Positions 37,481 to 46,073 of a DNA stretch of 58,920 bases are shown one piece after another. The DNA comes from Bacteroidota bacterium (GTDB lineage: Bacteria > Bacteroidota > Bacteroidia > AKYH767-A > OLB10), in NCBI GenBank assembly GCA_019136655.1, contig JAGVTU010000020.1, positions 1 through 58,920 of the forward strand, read 5' to 3'. How positions within the stretch are numbered: the first letter of the stretch is position 1; each line of letters begins with the position of its first letter. Under the pieces are notes generated by a model. It saw only the letters and a program-made list of their open reading frames with translations. It had not been told where the DNA came from and did no database searches. Both the position numbers and the translations under genes were made by a program.

Positions 37481-37552
37481 GTTTTATAAATTCTAATAAC
37501 ATTCATTTTCTTTGAAACAACATTATAACGCAAACAATTAAAATCACAGAAT

Positions 37553-38506
37553 ATGACAAAAACTCTACTACATTCATTCAACGTTGCATTACTTACCATG
37601 GCAACATTTACAGGTGTCATTGCGCAGGACACTTTGTTCTCTGAAAACTTTGAGGTTCCATCATCTGTTTTCAATCTAAATACTGCAGACGTTAGCAGTA
37701 CAACCTCAGGATACAACCAATGGATAATTAATAACGAATATGCCGGTGGTACAGGCAGCGTAACTTGCTTTGGAATGCCATTTACTTTTACAGTGCCTGC
37801 TACTCCAACACAACCGACAGGTATTTTTAATGCGCCAACAAGCACTTACCTCCATATACGCAGCAATGAAGCTTTTAATAGCGGAATAAATAATTGTTGT
37901 TTTCAAACTGCCGATGGACTGTGTTTCATGGTTGAAAATTATTTTGCAGCAATGAATACTGACATTAATACTTCAGCTTATGACAGTGTTACCATGAACT
38001 TCTGGTGGCTGTGTTCAGGAAGTAACAACAACTATGGAGAAATATATTACAGCACTGATGCAGGAGTGAACTGGACCAAAGCATCTGTTCCATTTTCTAA
38101 ATATAATAACCAAGGTACATGGACAAACATTGATGTGACTTTGCCCGCATTTGCACATCAACCCACATTACGTTTCGGGTTCAGATTTGTAAACAATACT
38201 TCGATGAATGCAACTGATCCTGCTTTTGGAATTGATGATATTCGAATTACTGCTACAACTTTCACAGGTGTATCAGATTTATCCAACTCAAATAATTCTC
38301 TTTTGGTGTATCCAAATGTTGCAACTAATTTTATTAACGTTTGTCATGCAGGCAAGAATGCTGTAATTATGGATATGAGTGGAAATGCTGTTCAGTTAAT
38401 TTCAACCGAACGAAATTGTGTTCAGGCAGATATCAGTCAGCTTGCAGCAGGAGTTTACGCAGTAAAAACTGCCAACGGAATTGTAAAAAAGTTTGTAAAG
38501 AAATAA
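37553..38506 (+). CDS. T9SS-secreted jelly-roll protein
   Basis: 317 residues: signal peptide (cleaved near TGVIAQ), one anchor-J/MAM-like jelly roll (about 25-235: LFSENFEVPSSVFNLNT, YDSVTMNFWWLCSG, GEIYYSTDAGVNWTKAS, RFGFRFVNNTSMNATDPAFG IDDIRIT) and a short sorting domain (LLVYPNVATNFINVCH, ending AAGVYAVKTANGIVKKFVKK). The sorting domain has PNV where most have PNP, but its end is canonical. Probably a surface binding protein. Single gene with a strong promoter and long leader. Confidence 0.85.
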   Translation: MTKTLLHSFNVALLTMATFTGVIAQDTLFSENFEVPSSVFNLNTADVSSTTSGYNQWIINNEYAGGTGSVTCFGMPFTFTVPATPTQPTGIFNAPTSTYLHIRSNEAFNSGINNCCFQTADGLCFMVENYFAAMNTDINTSAYDSVTMNFWWLCSGSNNNYGEIYYSTDAGVNWTKASVPFSKYNNQGTWTNIDVTLPAFAHQPTLRFGFRFVNNTSMNATDPAFGIDDIRITATTFTGVSDLSNSNNSLLVYPNVATNFINVCHAGKNAVIMDMSGNAVQLISTERNCVQADISQLAAGVYAVKTANGIVKKFVKK

Positions 38507-38516
38507 ATCGGTCAAA

Positions 38517-39023
38517 TTAAAATCCGATTTTATTTTTCAGGTCTTCTGAAAGCAGCGCCATCTGTAAAGCAGTTAGCGCTGCTTCGCGGCCTTTATGCCC
38601 GTGAGCACCGCCACAACGTTCCAGCGCCTGCTGTTGATTGTCGGTAGTAAGTACACCAAAAATTACAGGTTTACCAAATTTCAGCATTACTCCGTTTAGT
38701 CCATTAGTCACACCATGACAAATAAAATCGAAATGGCGGGTTTCACCCTGAATAACACAACCCAAACAGATGACCACATCTACAGGATAATGTTGGAAAA
38801 TCCACTGCGCTCCTGCAGTTAGTTCAAAACTTCCGGGCACTGAAATACTGTAAATATTCTCTTCTGAAACTTTGCTTAATGAAAGTACTTCCCTGGCACC
38901 GGCAAGCAGTTTGCTGGTGACTTCACTGTTCCATTGCGAAGTGGCAATACCTACTTTAATTCCTGATCCGTCAGGATAATTCTTGGGGTTAAAAAGTTGT
39001 GAGTTATTTCCGTACTGTGCCAT
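38517..39023 (-). CDS. ribH: 6,7-dimethyl-8-ribityllumazine synthase
   Basis: Penultimate enzyme of riboflavin synthesis, condensing 5-amino-6-ribitylamino-uracil with dihydroxybutanone phosphate. 168 residues; family marks are the N-terminal IATSQWN, PGSFEL (residues about 63-68), CVIQGETRHFDF with catalytic H97 and GVLTTDNQQQALERCGG. No other rib gene is nearby; a separate ribH is common in Bacteroidota. Starts 9 bases after the TPR gene, so probably cotranscribed. Confidence 0.96.
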   Translation of the reverse strand: MAQYGNNSQLFNPKNYPDGSGIKVGIATSQWNSEVTSKLLAGAREVLSLSKVSEENIYSISVPGSFELTAGAQWIFQHYPVDVVICLGCVIQGETRHFDFICHGVTNGLNGVMLKFGKPVIFGVLTTDNQQQALERCGGAHGHKGREAALTALQMALLSEDLKNKIGF

Positions 39024-39032
39024 TGCACCTCA

Positions 39033-39707
39033 TCAGTTGATGTGGGCCTGTGCACGTGATAAATATGTGGCTATTTGCCTTGCTTCTGTTGAGTTTGGAT
39101 AATCACGTTTAATGGTGTTATAAATATCAACAGCTGCTTTATAATCGTTGTTAAGCTCAAGTACCATTGCCTGTTTCATCAAATATACCGGAGCTGTAAA
39201 CTGATTGTTGTCGTAATTGGTAGCTTTCTTATAAAACTCCATAGCCTTGGTCTTATCGCCTTTTTCCAGATATGCATCCCCAATACATCCGAATGCAATT
39301 GCACCTGTAATATCATCTTCAGCATCATATTTAGACAGAGCTGCAATAGCATCATCAAACTGACCTTTGCGCAACAATGAAACTCCTAAATAGTATTGAG
39401 CAAGGTTAGCTGATTTGGAAGAACCATAACTTGAAATAATCTCTTCAAATCCAGGGAAGTTTCCATCGCCTTTTATTGCCTTATCCAGTGAATCATTTTT
39501 AAAATAATATTCAGCCATGAACATCTGCTTACTTGCATTTAGTTCCTGTGGCTTTACAATAAACTGATTGTATGCAAAATATCCACCCAGCAGTAACAAG
39601 GCGGCTACTCCAATGATGGTGAGACTTTTTTTATTTTCCTGAATATACGATTCTGCTCTGTCTAAAGTAGATTCAACATCAAAGCCTGAATTTTTCTTAT
39701 TCGTCAT
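39033..39707 (-). CDS. Membrane-anchored TPR protein (YfgM-like)
   Basis: 224 residues. An N-terminal cytoplasmic segment of about 30 residues is followed by one membrane helix (SLTIIGVAALLLLGGYFAY), then TPR repeats in the periplasm (ANLAQYYLGVSLLRKGQFDD, GCIGDAYLEKGDKTKAMEFY, NDYKAAVDIYNTIKRDYPNS). The layout matches YfgM-type periplasmic chaperone partners of the Sec translocon; the exact role here is inferred. First gene of a pair with ribH. A TATCTTTG -7 box lies upstream at 39734-39741. Confidence 0.85.
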   Translation of the reverse strand: MTNKKNSGFDVESTLDRAESYIQENKKSLTIIGVAALLLLGGYFAYNQFIVKPQELNASKQMFMAEYYFKNDSLDKAIKGDGNFPGFEEIISSYGSSKSANLAQYYLGVSLLRKGQFDDAIAALSKYDAEDDITGAIAFGCIGDAYLEKGDKTKAMEFYKKATNYDNNQFTAPVYLMKQAMVLELNNDYKAAVDIYNTIKRDYPNSTEARQIATYLSRAQAHIN

Positions 39708-39733
39708 TTTTTACGATTAAAATTTAGAGGCTG

Positions 39734-39741
39734 CAAAGATA
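39734..39741 (-). promoter_or_regulatory. -7 box TATCTTTG of the TPR-ribH pair
   Basis: Perfect TAnnTTTG on the minus strand, 26 bases before the ATG; a TTG occurs 15 bases upstream of it, shorter than the usual spacer. Confidence 0.45.
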
Positions 39742-39787
39742 ATTTTTTTTATGACACAATAATCGTTTGAACGTAAATTAATTACGG

Positions 39788-40660
39788 TTATTCAGGGCGA
39801 CAAATTACATCAAAATGCCTGTGTGAGAAATCATATTGTGGGGTAATCTTTTCTCCGGTTTCAGCATGAGAACAGCGATATTTCAGCGATTTCAGTAAGG
39901 CAATAAGCTGCGAAGCTGAAGTGCCTGCACGTTGCAACAGGTTTTCGCTAACTTCCATAAACAAGGTAGGTCTCAGTTTTCTTAATGTGTTTTCTGCACC
40001 CTTTACAATAAACAATTCAAATCCCTCCGTGTCCACTTTAATTAAGTCTATATGTGCGATATTATTTTCTTCAACAAACCTGTCGAGAGTTGTTACTTTT
40101 ACTTGTGTACCGGTCTTTAAATCTTTGCTCACATAAGCACCTCCGGTATGTTGCTCTCGTGTGCTTACAAATGAAAGTTCGCCTTCAGCATCACCAAGTG
40201 CCACATTAAAAAGTTTAACATTTGAAAACGGATTTATACTCACATTTTTCTCAAGTCTCTTAAATACACCGGGAGATGGTTCAAAAGCATAAACAGTTCC
40301 TTTGTTATTAAGAATTTTGGCTATGTGCAATGCAGTATCGCCAATATTAGCTCCAATGTCCAACACTACATCTCCGGTTCTCACAAGTTTCATCAGGCTG
40401 TCACGATTAAAATCATCCGCATCCTGAAAACCGAAATAAATCCCGTGATCCAGATAATCGTTTATATGCAATTCATAATTTATTCCCTCACGTGTACATC
40501 TCCTTATGGCGCCCTTCTTATATAAATATTGGCCACCAATCATCCGCCTTGCAAGTTTGTCTTTTTTTATAGAACGGCTTACCAACCATCTTTCTACAAA
40601 AGGCAATTGGTTGATGAGTCTGAGTTTATTAAGAATACGTGTCTTTATCGGTAATGCCAT
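39788..40660 (-). CDS. FkbM-family methyltransferase
   Basis: 290 residues, SAM-dependent methyltransferase of the FkbM family. Motif I is VVLDIGANIGDTALHIA (residues near 95-111); the acidic loop is VYAFEPSPGVFKRLEKN; the family marks VTTLDRFVEENNIAHIDLIK and VDTEGFELFIVKGAEN follow. Targets are usually sugars of surface glycans or natural products; the substrate here is unknown. No glycan cluster is adjacent. A TATTTTTG box lies at 40677-40684. Confidence 0.88.
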   Translation of the reverse strand: MALPIKTRILNKLRLINQLPFVERWLVSRSIKKDKLARRMIGGQYLYKKGAIRRCTREGINYELHINDYLDHGIYFGFQDADDFNRDSLMKLVRTGDVVLDIGANIGDTALHIAKILNNKGTVYAFEPSPGVFKRLEKNVSINPFSNVKLFNVALGDAEGELSFVSTREQHTGGAYVSKDLKTGTQVKVTTLDRFVEENNIAHIDLIKVDTEGFELFIVKGAENTLRKLRPTLFMEVSENLLQRAGTSASQLIALLKSLKYRCSHAETGEKITPQYDFSHRHFDVICRPE

Positions 40661-40822
40661 GACTTTATTAACCGTTCAAAAATATAAAACGAACTTTAAA
40701 TACACGACATCAGGGCACATTCGGGTTCAGGTAATTTAATTTACTTATGAGTATATGCTGTATGTTGGAAAACTTCAAAAATTATTCAGAAATTCTTAGC
40801 TTCAAAAGATTATCTAAATATT

Positions 40823-41215
40823 ATGAATAAAATTATTTTAACGCTTGCCTTTATCATAGGCAGTTTCACCATTTCGCTTGCACAAAAGGTGAATGACAAA
40901 GTGCAGATTAACTCTAACGGATCATGGTATCCCGGAAAAATTCTGAAAGTTAACTTAGAAGTGAAAACTTATTTTGTAACTTATGACGGCTGGGGCGACA
41001 GCCGGAATGAATGGGTAACTGCTGACAGGCTGAAAGATTCCCAGAAGGAAGTTACTTCTTCTCCGTTAACAAAATTTAAAGTAGAAGTTGAATATGGTAT
41101 GATACCGGAACCTGCAACAATTATTGAAGTGGGTGAGAATAAATATCATATTCAGTTCGATAAGAAAGCATTTGGAGATAAATGGGTTGCTGAAGGTGCA
41201 ATTAAGAAATTATAA
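40823..41215 (+). CDS. Exported Tudor/chromo-like domain protein
   Basis: 130 residues: signal peptide (MNKIILTLAFIIGSFTISLAQ) followed by a small beta-barrel resembling Tudor/chromo-barrel folds (VQINSNGSWYPGKILKVNLE, YFVTYDGWGDSRNEWVTADR), then a second degenerate unit (FKVEVEYGMIPEPATIIEVG). Such folds bind modified proteins or nucleic acid in eukaryotes; an exported bacterial version is of unknown use. Followed by a terminator at 41243-41272. Confidence 0.75.
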   Translation: MNKIILTLAFIIGSFTISLAQKVNDKVQINSNGSWYPGKILKVNLEVKTYFVTYDGWGDSRNEWVTADRLKDSQKEVTSSPLTKFKVEVEYGMIPEPATIIEVGENKYHIQFDKKAFGDKWVAEGAIKKL

Positions 41216-41242
41216 TTCTCTATTTGTAAATTGTTTGTTAAG

Positions 41243-41272
41243 AAAACGGAAGACATGCAAGTCTTCCGTTTT
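41243..41272 (+). terminator. Rho-independent terminator between convergent genes
   Basis: Perfect 12-pair stem (aaaacggaagac/gtcttccgtttt) with a 6-base loop; works for the 40823 gene and, with its A run, possibly also for the 41323 gene on the other strand. Confidence 0.88.
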
Positions 41273-41322
41273 TCCTTTATATGAGTTTTTATTCCAAATA
41301 CTAGCAGCAAGCTATTTTCCAA

Positions 41323-42165
41323 TCATAATTCAAACTTTTGTGGGATATCATATTCAATATTTTTCAGATTAAATTTTGCATAACTATAATCTCCGGTTTT
41401 AAGTTTATATACTGCCTCAATCATTGTCGGTATCAGTATTCCGTTTATCCTATTATAAGATGAAACATTCCCTAACCAAATTTCCAAACTATCTTCATTC
41501 ATATACCGTTTAGTCTGAAAAGAAACAATCTCTCCCTTCTCATTAAAAGTAACTAAATAATTCAGTTCTTTTTTATCTAATGTAAATAACAGGTTAGCCT
41601 GTTCGGAGTTCACAGCTGTCCATTTAAGACTATCACTAGGTAAAAGACTAGTAGGAAACCAAACACTCTCGGCAAGCCATCTGAGAAGCTCACCGTCATC
41701 GTACTTCTCTCCTGTTGCATCAACAATTTTAATCATTGAAAAAAGCAATACAGTCAACCTGCCTTCCCCTGACAAAAATATATCTCTTGCAGTAAACATA
41801 TTTGTTGCACCTTTCCAAATAAATCCCGGTGTTTGTGTTGTAAAATACTGCTCACCTTCAATATCAGTCCATTTCTTATCAGGACCACTTTTGAATTGTC
41901 CGTCATGTTTAAGTCTTACGTAACTGATGTAGGGTTGTCCTTCCGGAAGAACAAGTTTAAAATATCGTTGTACCGGTTCAGGTAAATTCTGTAACTGTGA
42001 ATATTGAAAATTTTTATTCTGAATCTTTCCCGAATTCGCAAAGAGAGCATTTACCTGATTAGTAAACTCACGATCGGCCAAATACTTTGTTAACATCCAT
42101 GTAATTGTAATGAATAATAATATTGACAGAATGATTATCACTATATTCATCAGGTGTTTTGTCAT
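41323..42165 (-). CDS. DUF6544-family membrane-anchored protein
   Basis: 280 residues: one N-terminal membrane helix (IVIIILSILLFITITWMLT), then the conserved domain with LPEPVQRYFKLVLPEGQPYI, DIEGEQYFTTQTPGFIWKG and AESVWFPTSLLPSDSLKW. This matches the DUF6544 family of unknown function. TATTTTTG (42181-42188) with a TTG 17 bases further upstream makes a plausible promoter. Monocistronic. Confidence 0.8.
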   Translation of the reverse strand: MTKHLMNIVIIILSILLFITITWMLTKYLADREFTNQVNALFANSGKIQNKNFQYSQLQNLPEPVQRYFKLVLPEGQPYISYVRLKHDGQFKSGPDKKWTDIEGEQYFTTQTPGFIWKGATNMFTARDIFLSGEGRLTVLLFSMIKIVDATGEKYDDGELLRWLAESVWFPTSLLPSDSLKWTAVNSEQANLLFTLDKKELNYLVTFNEKGEIVSFQTKRYMNEDSLEIWLGNVSSYNRINGILIPTMIEAVYKLKTGDYSYAKFNLKNIEYDIPQKFEL

Positions 42166-42180
42166 GAATTAGAATTAATA

Positions 42181-42208
42181 CAAAAATACCGGATTACGCA
42201 GGACACAA
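42181..42208 (-). promoter_or_regulatory. Promoter-like pair of the DUF6544 gene
   Basis: Minus-strand TTG (42208-42206), 17-base spacer, TATTTTTG (42188-42181), 15 bases before the ATG. Confidence 0.4.
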
Positions 42209-42279
42209 TGCGAAATTAAAGCAATGCTAAATTATAAATCTTAATTAATACTATTGCGGTATCAGGTCCTAAAAATTTT

Positions 42280-43272
42280 TCAGGCAAAAATTTTCTTGGC
42301 AATCAAGAATACTACTGCTGCAAGAGCTGCTGAAATTGGAATTGTTAGCACCCAAGCCCAGATAAGTTTAATGGTAACACCCCAGCGAACAGCAGAAATT
42401 CTTTTTGTCATCCCTACACCTATAATAGATCCGGTAATCGTATGAGTTGTACTCACAGGAATTTTAAAATGTTGCGTACCAAAAAGTGTCAGTGCACCGG
42501 CAGTCTCAGCAGTAAAACCTTCAAAAGGTGTTAATTTAGTAACTCTTTGTCCCATTGTTTTTACAATACGCCAACCTCCAAACAAAGTACCGAAAGCAAT
42601 TGCTGAGTAGCATGCCAATGGCACCCATTCAGGAATATGTTCTATATCTGTAATCATACCATGCGAAAGCATAGCAGCTCCAACAATACCAATAACTTTC
42701 TGTGCATCATTACCTCCATGACCAAGGCTATATGCTGCCGAAGACAACAACTGCAATCGTCTGAATATTCTGTCAACTTTGGAAGGAGATGTTTTCTTAC
42801 AAATGTTAATCGTTATTACTGAAATAATATAAGATAATATCATGCCCATAACAGGTGCCAGAACAATAAAATAAATTACCGGCATAACTGTACCTAAATG
42901 CACTGCATGCAATGAACCGGCATTTGCAATTCCTGCTCCTGCAAACCCGCCAATTAGCGTATGGGAAGAACTGCTTGGAATTCCCCACCACCACGTTAGC
43001 AAATTCCAAATAATAGCAGCTACAAGGCCTGCAGCAACAACCATTAATGTAATGCTTTCAGGTCTTACAGTTTTAGCCACCGTATCAGCCACTTTCAGAT
43101 GAAAAATCCAATAAGCAAGAAAGTTGAATGAAGCTGCCCATAAAACTGCTGTAAGTGGACTCAATACCTTGGTTGAAACAACTGTTGCAATAGAATTTGC
43201 AGCATCATGAAACCCATTGATAAAATCAAAAATCAGCGCAAGAACAATTATAATGATTAGTGCTTCACTCAT
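42280..43272 (-). CDS. Low-affinity inorganic phosphate transporter (PiT family)
   Basis: 330 residues, ten or so membrane helices, phosphate:proton or sodium symporter of the PiT family. Both family repeats are visible: FDFINGFHDAANSIATVVST near the start and FGTQHFKIPVSTTHTITGSI near the end. The middle contains LSSAAYSLGHGGNDAQKVIG. Located 7 bases after the DUF47 (PhoU-like) gene, the usual partner; together they control phosphate uptake. Shorter than the E. coli PitA but normal for this family branch. Confidence 0.93.
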   Translation of the reverse strand: MSEALIIIIVLALIFDFINGFHDAANSIATVVSTKVLSPLTAVLWAASFNFLAYWIFHLKVADTVAKTVRPESITLMVVAAGLVAAIIWNLLTWWWGIPSSSSHTLIGGFAGAGIANAGSLHAVHLGTVMPVIYFIVLAPVMGMILSYIISVITINICKKTSPSKVDRIFRRLQLLSSAAYSLGHGGNDAQKVIGIVGAAMLSHGMITDIEHIPEWVPLACYSAIAFGTLFGGWRIVKTMGQRVTKLTPFEGFTAETAGALTLFGTQHFKIPVSTTHTITGSIIGVGMTKRISAVRWGVTIKLIWAWVLTIPISAALAAVVFLIAKKIFA

Positions 43273-43279
43273 ATAATCA

Positions 43280-43918
43280 TTATGCCATTTTTACGATAAT
43301 CGAATCAATAATATTTGCAGCATCTTCACACATATCGGTAGCTGTTTCGAGGGCCGAAAGAATTTCCTTCTGCTTTATCAATTCAATGGCATTGGTTTCA
43401 GTTTCAAACAATCGTGCAACAGCATTATCAAAAATATCATCGGCATGGTTTTCTATAGAATTTATTAGCACCAATGACTCAGTGATATTACGCAAATTTC
43501 TCTTATTCTTCAATTCATAAATCAATCGTCTCAGTTCTTCGGTTTGTGTTTGCAGAAGTTCCGATAACTTAATCATATCCGAAGTGCATTGCTTCAACTT
43601 ATAAAGTTCTATGCGTTTGCTTGATCCGTTAATGTAATCGAGAATATCGTCAATTGCACTCACCAGCCGATGGATATCTTCTCTGTCGAAAGGAGTAATA
43701 AAATTGGTGCTGAGCTCTTTAAACACTTCATGAGTTATTTCATCACCACGGTGTTCAAGGTCTTCAATTTGACGGATAAATTGCATTCGCTCATCTTGAG
43801 ATTGTGCTGTAACCAACTTATACATGGCTTTTCCGGCTTCTTGCAAATTTGTTGCTGCCCGGTCAAATAAAGGGAAAAACTTTTTGTCGTTTGGAAGAAA
43901 ATACTGAAGTAAAGTCAT
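43280..43918 (-). CDS. DUF47/PhoU-like phosphate transport regulator
   Basis: All-helical protein of 212 residues with the PhoU-like family pattern: FLPNDKKFFPLFDRAATNLQ, QIEDLEHRGDEITHEVFKEL, TPFDREDIHRLVSAIDDILDYI and a last helix CEDAANIIDSIIVKMA. It usually regulates the adjacent Pit transporter. I chose the ATG at 43918, not the longer 43963 frame, because a TAGCTTTG -7 box lies between them at 43949-43956 and the family begins with this MTLLQYFLP. Same operon as the transporter. Confidence 0.92.
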   Translation of the reverse strand: MTLLQYFLPNDKKFFPLFDRAATNLQEAGKAMYKLVTAQSQDERMQFIRQIEDLEHRGDEITHEVFKELSTNFITPFDREDIHRLVSAIDDILDYINGSSKRIELYKLKQCTSDMIKLSELLQTQTEELRRLIYELKNKRNLRNITESLVLINSIENHADDIFDNAVARLFETETNAIELIKQKEILSALETATDMCEDAANIIDSIIVKMA

Positions 43919-43948
43919 GCTCTGATGTTTAAGCAATTTTATCGGGTG

Positions 43949-43956
43949 CAAAGCTA
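43949..43956 (-). promoter_or_regulatory. -7 box TAGCTTTG of the DUF47-Pit operon
   Basis: Perfect TAnnTTTG 30 bases before the 43918 ATG; it falls inside the longer alternative frame and so supports the shorter protein. Confidence 0.45.
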
Positions 43957-44014
43957 AAAACACATCTTAAACTCAGGTCATAATGTTGATAAATAATTGC
44001 ATCTAATATTTCAG

Positions 44015-44022
44015 TAGTTTTG
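44015..44022 (+). promoter_or_regulatory. -7 box TAGTTTTG before the beta-CASP gene
   Basis: Perfect TAnnTTTG six bases before the ATG at 44029, so the message would be leaderless or nearly so; a TTG occurs only 15 bases upstream. Confidence 0.35.
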
Positions 44023-44028
44023 TAAATT

Positions 44029-45429
44029 ATGCAATTAACATTTTATGGTGCTGCACGCAATGTTACTGGCAGTAAACATCTGATAACTACAGCACAAGGA
44101 AAAAAAATTCTGCTCGATTGTGGCTTTTTCCAAAACAGAGGTAAAGATAACGACCGATTAAACAGACATTTTGGATTTAATCCTGCCGATATTGATGTCT
44201 TAATTCTTTCACATGCACATATTGATCATTCAGGTAATATTCCTAATTTGGTGAAACAAGGTTTTACAGGAACCATATTTACTACTCAGGCAACTATTGA
44301 TTTATGCCAGATAATGCTGACTGATAGTGCTTTCATACAGCAAAGTGACGTTGAGTATATCAATAAAAAACGAAAAAACAATGGTTTACCCAAACTTGAA
44401 CCAATTTATGATGTAGAGGATGTAGAAAAAATGATGTCGTTTTTCAGACCTGTTCCTATAGGTGAATGGAAAACAATAGATGATGAAGTGTCGTTTCAAT
44501 TCACGGACTCAGGACATATTCTTGGGAGTGCCAGTGTAAATTTAAGAATTACTGAAAATGGCAAAGTGAAACATCTGACATTTTCAGGTGATGTAGGCCG
44601 TTATCATGATTTGATATTAAAGCCACCTGCTGCATTTCCGCAAGCAGATTACATACTGTGCGAATCAACTTATGGCAACCGTTTGCACGATTACAGTGGT
44701 GATGCACGACAAAAACTACTCGATACAGTTTTAGATACCTGCACCGTTCGCAAAGGGAAACTGATAATTCCTGCTTTCAGTTTGGGACGTACACAGGAAA
44801 TTATTTATACGCTCGACAGATATAAGACTGAAGGAAAACTTCCTGATATACCGGTGTATGTAGATAGCCCTTTGGCAATTGATGCCACAAACATTATGCG
44901 CAAACACAGTGAGTTCTTTAATCTTGATGTACGGAAATATATGAAGAAGGATTCGGATCCGTTCGGATTCAGTACGCTACAATATGTACGCAAGGTGGAA
45001 GAATCAAAAAAGATAAACGATTACAACGGACCTTGTATCATCATATCAGCATCAGGTATGATTGAAGCCGGTCGTATAAAACATCACATCAAAAACAACA
45101 TTGAAAATCCACGAAACACTATTTTAATTGTTGGTTATTGCACACCTCAATCCATTGGTGGTCAACTGATGAACGGCTCCGAAACAGTAAAAATATTTGG
45201 TGTTGAATATCCTGTAAAAGCAAAAGTTGAAGTAATCTCATCTTTCAGTGCACATGCCGATTACAAAGAGTTGCAACAATATTTGTCGTGTCAGGATGTT
45301 TCAAAAGTCAGGAAACTTTTTCTTGTTCATGGTGAGTATGAAGTGCAACTCGATTTTAAAGAAAAATTACTGCAACAAGGTTTCCGTCATGTAGAAATTC
45401 CTGAAGAAGGACAAAGTTTTAATCTGTAA
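44029..45429 (+). CDS. MBL-fold beta-CASP RNA metallo-hydrolase
   Basis: 466 residues of the CPSF73/Ysh1-like bacterial branch. The metallo-beta-lactamase zinc site HAHIDH is at residues 62-67, with DSGHILGSASV and the beta-CASP segment (CESTYGNRLH, PAFSLGRTQEIIY, IIISASGMIEAGRI). The Zn site is completed by SFSAHADYKEL and LVHGEYEVQ near the end. Family members are RNA endo- or exonucleases; the substrate here is unknown. Converges on rdgB with no gap between the two stops. Confidence 0.93.
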   Translation: MQLTFYGAARNVTGSKHLITTAQGKKILLDCGFFQNRGKDNDRLNRHFGFNPADIDVLILSHAHIDHSGNIPNLVKQGFTGTIFTTQATIDLCQIMLTDSAFIQQSDVEYINKKRKNNGLPKLEPIYDVEDVEKMMSFFRPVPIGEWKTIDDEVSFQFTDSGHILGSASVNLRITENGKVKHLTFSGDVGRYHDLILKPPAAFPQADYILCESTYGNRLHDYSGDARQKLLDTVLDTCTVRKGKLIIPAFSLGRTQEIIYTLDRYKTEGKLPDIPVYVDSPLAIDATNIMRKHSEFFNLDVRKYMKKDSDPFGFSTLQYVRKVEESKKINDYNGPCIIISASGMIEAGRIKHHIKNNIENPRNTILIVGYCTPQSIGGQLMNGSETVKIFGVEYPVKAKVEVISSFSAHADYKELQQYLSCQDVSKVRKLFLVHGEYEVQLDFKEKLLQQGFRHVEIPEEGQSFNL

Positions 45430-46017
45430 TTAAATATTTTGTTTTTCTTTCAGAAACTGCATCATTTTTTGCAGTGCCAGATAACGATGGCTGATTTTAT
45501 TTTTCTCATCTGAAGTCATTTCCGCAAACGTTTTATCATAACTATCGGGAATAAAAATACAATCGTAACCAAAGCCACCAAACCCTTTTTCTTCTGTTGC
45601 AATTCTACCGTAAATACGACCTTCGAAATAATAAACATTTTCATCCATCAGTAAACAAATTACGGTGATGAAATATGCTCTGCGATTGCTGATATCTTTC
45701 AATTCATTCAATAGTTTACTTCTGTTCTCATCATCAGTAGCGTGCTCACCAGCATATCGTGCAGAATGCACTCCGGGTGCATCATCTAAATATTCAACAC
45801 ACAACCCACTGTCGTCAGCAAAACATCCTGAATGATTATTTGATTTAACTGCACTTGCCTTTATCAAGGCATTCTCTTCAAAAGTTTCTCCTGTTTCAGG
45901 TATATCTGTAAAAATTCCTGCCTCCTTCAAACTCGATATTCTGTAACCTGAAGGCAGCATTTTTCGTATTTCTTCTGTTTTGTGAATATTGTTAGAACAA
46001 AAAAGTAATTCCCTCAT
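45430..46017 (-). CDS. rdgB: Non-canonical purine NTP pyrophosphatase
   Basis: Ham1/RdgB nucleotide-pool cleaner hydrolysing XTP, ITP and dITP to the monophosphate. 195 residues from the ATG at 46017 (MRELLFCSNN), the family-typical start; a 12-residue longer frame begins at 46053 but lies upstream of a -7 box (46029-46036). Key marks: SNNIHKTEEIRKML, ETGETFEENALIKA, CFADDSGLCVEYLDDAPG, SARYAG and KGFGGFGYDCIFIP, SHRYLAL. Complete. Confidence 0.95.
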   Translation of the reverse strand: MRELLFCSNNIHKTEEIRKMLPSGYRISSLKEAGIFTDIPETGETFEENALIKASAVKSNNHSGCFADDSGLCVEYLDDAPGVHSARYAGEHATDDENRSKLLNELKDISNRRAYFITVICLLMDENVYYFEGRIYGRIATEEKGFGGFGYDCIFIPDSYDKTFAEMTSDEKNKISHRYLALQKMMQFLKEKQNI

Positions 46018-46028
46018 TTTTTTAACGT

Positions 46029-46036
46029 CAAATTTA
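46029..46036 (-). promoter_or_regulatory. -7 box TAAATTTG of rdgB
   Basis: Perfect TAnnTTTG on the minus strand, 11 bases before the ATG at 46017; short leader predicted. Confidence 0.4.
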
Positions 46037-46073
46037 TATACATTTACTTTCAATTTTTAAAAACCACCTTTAA

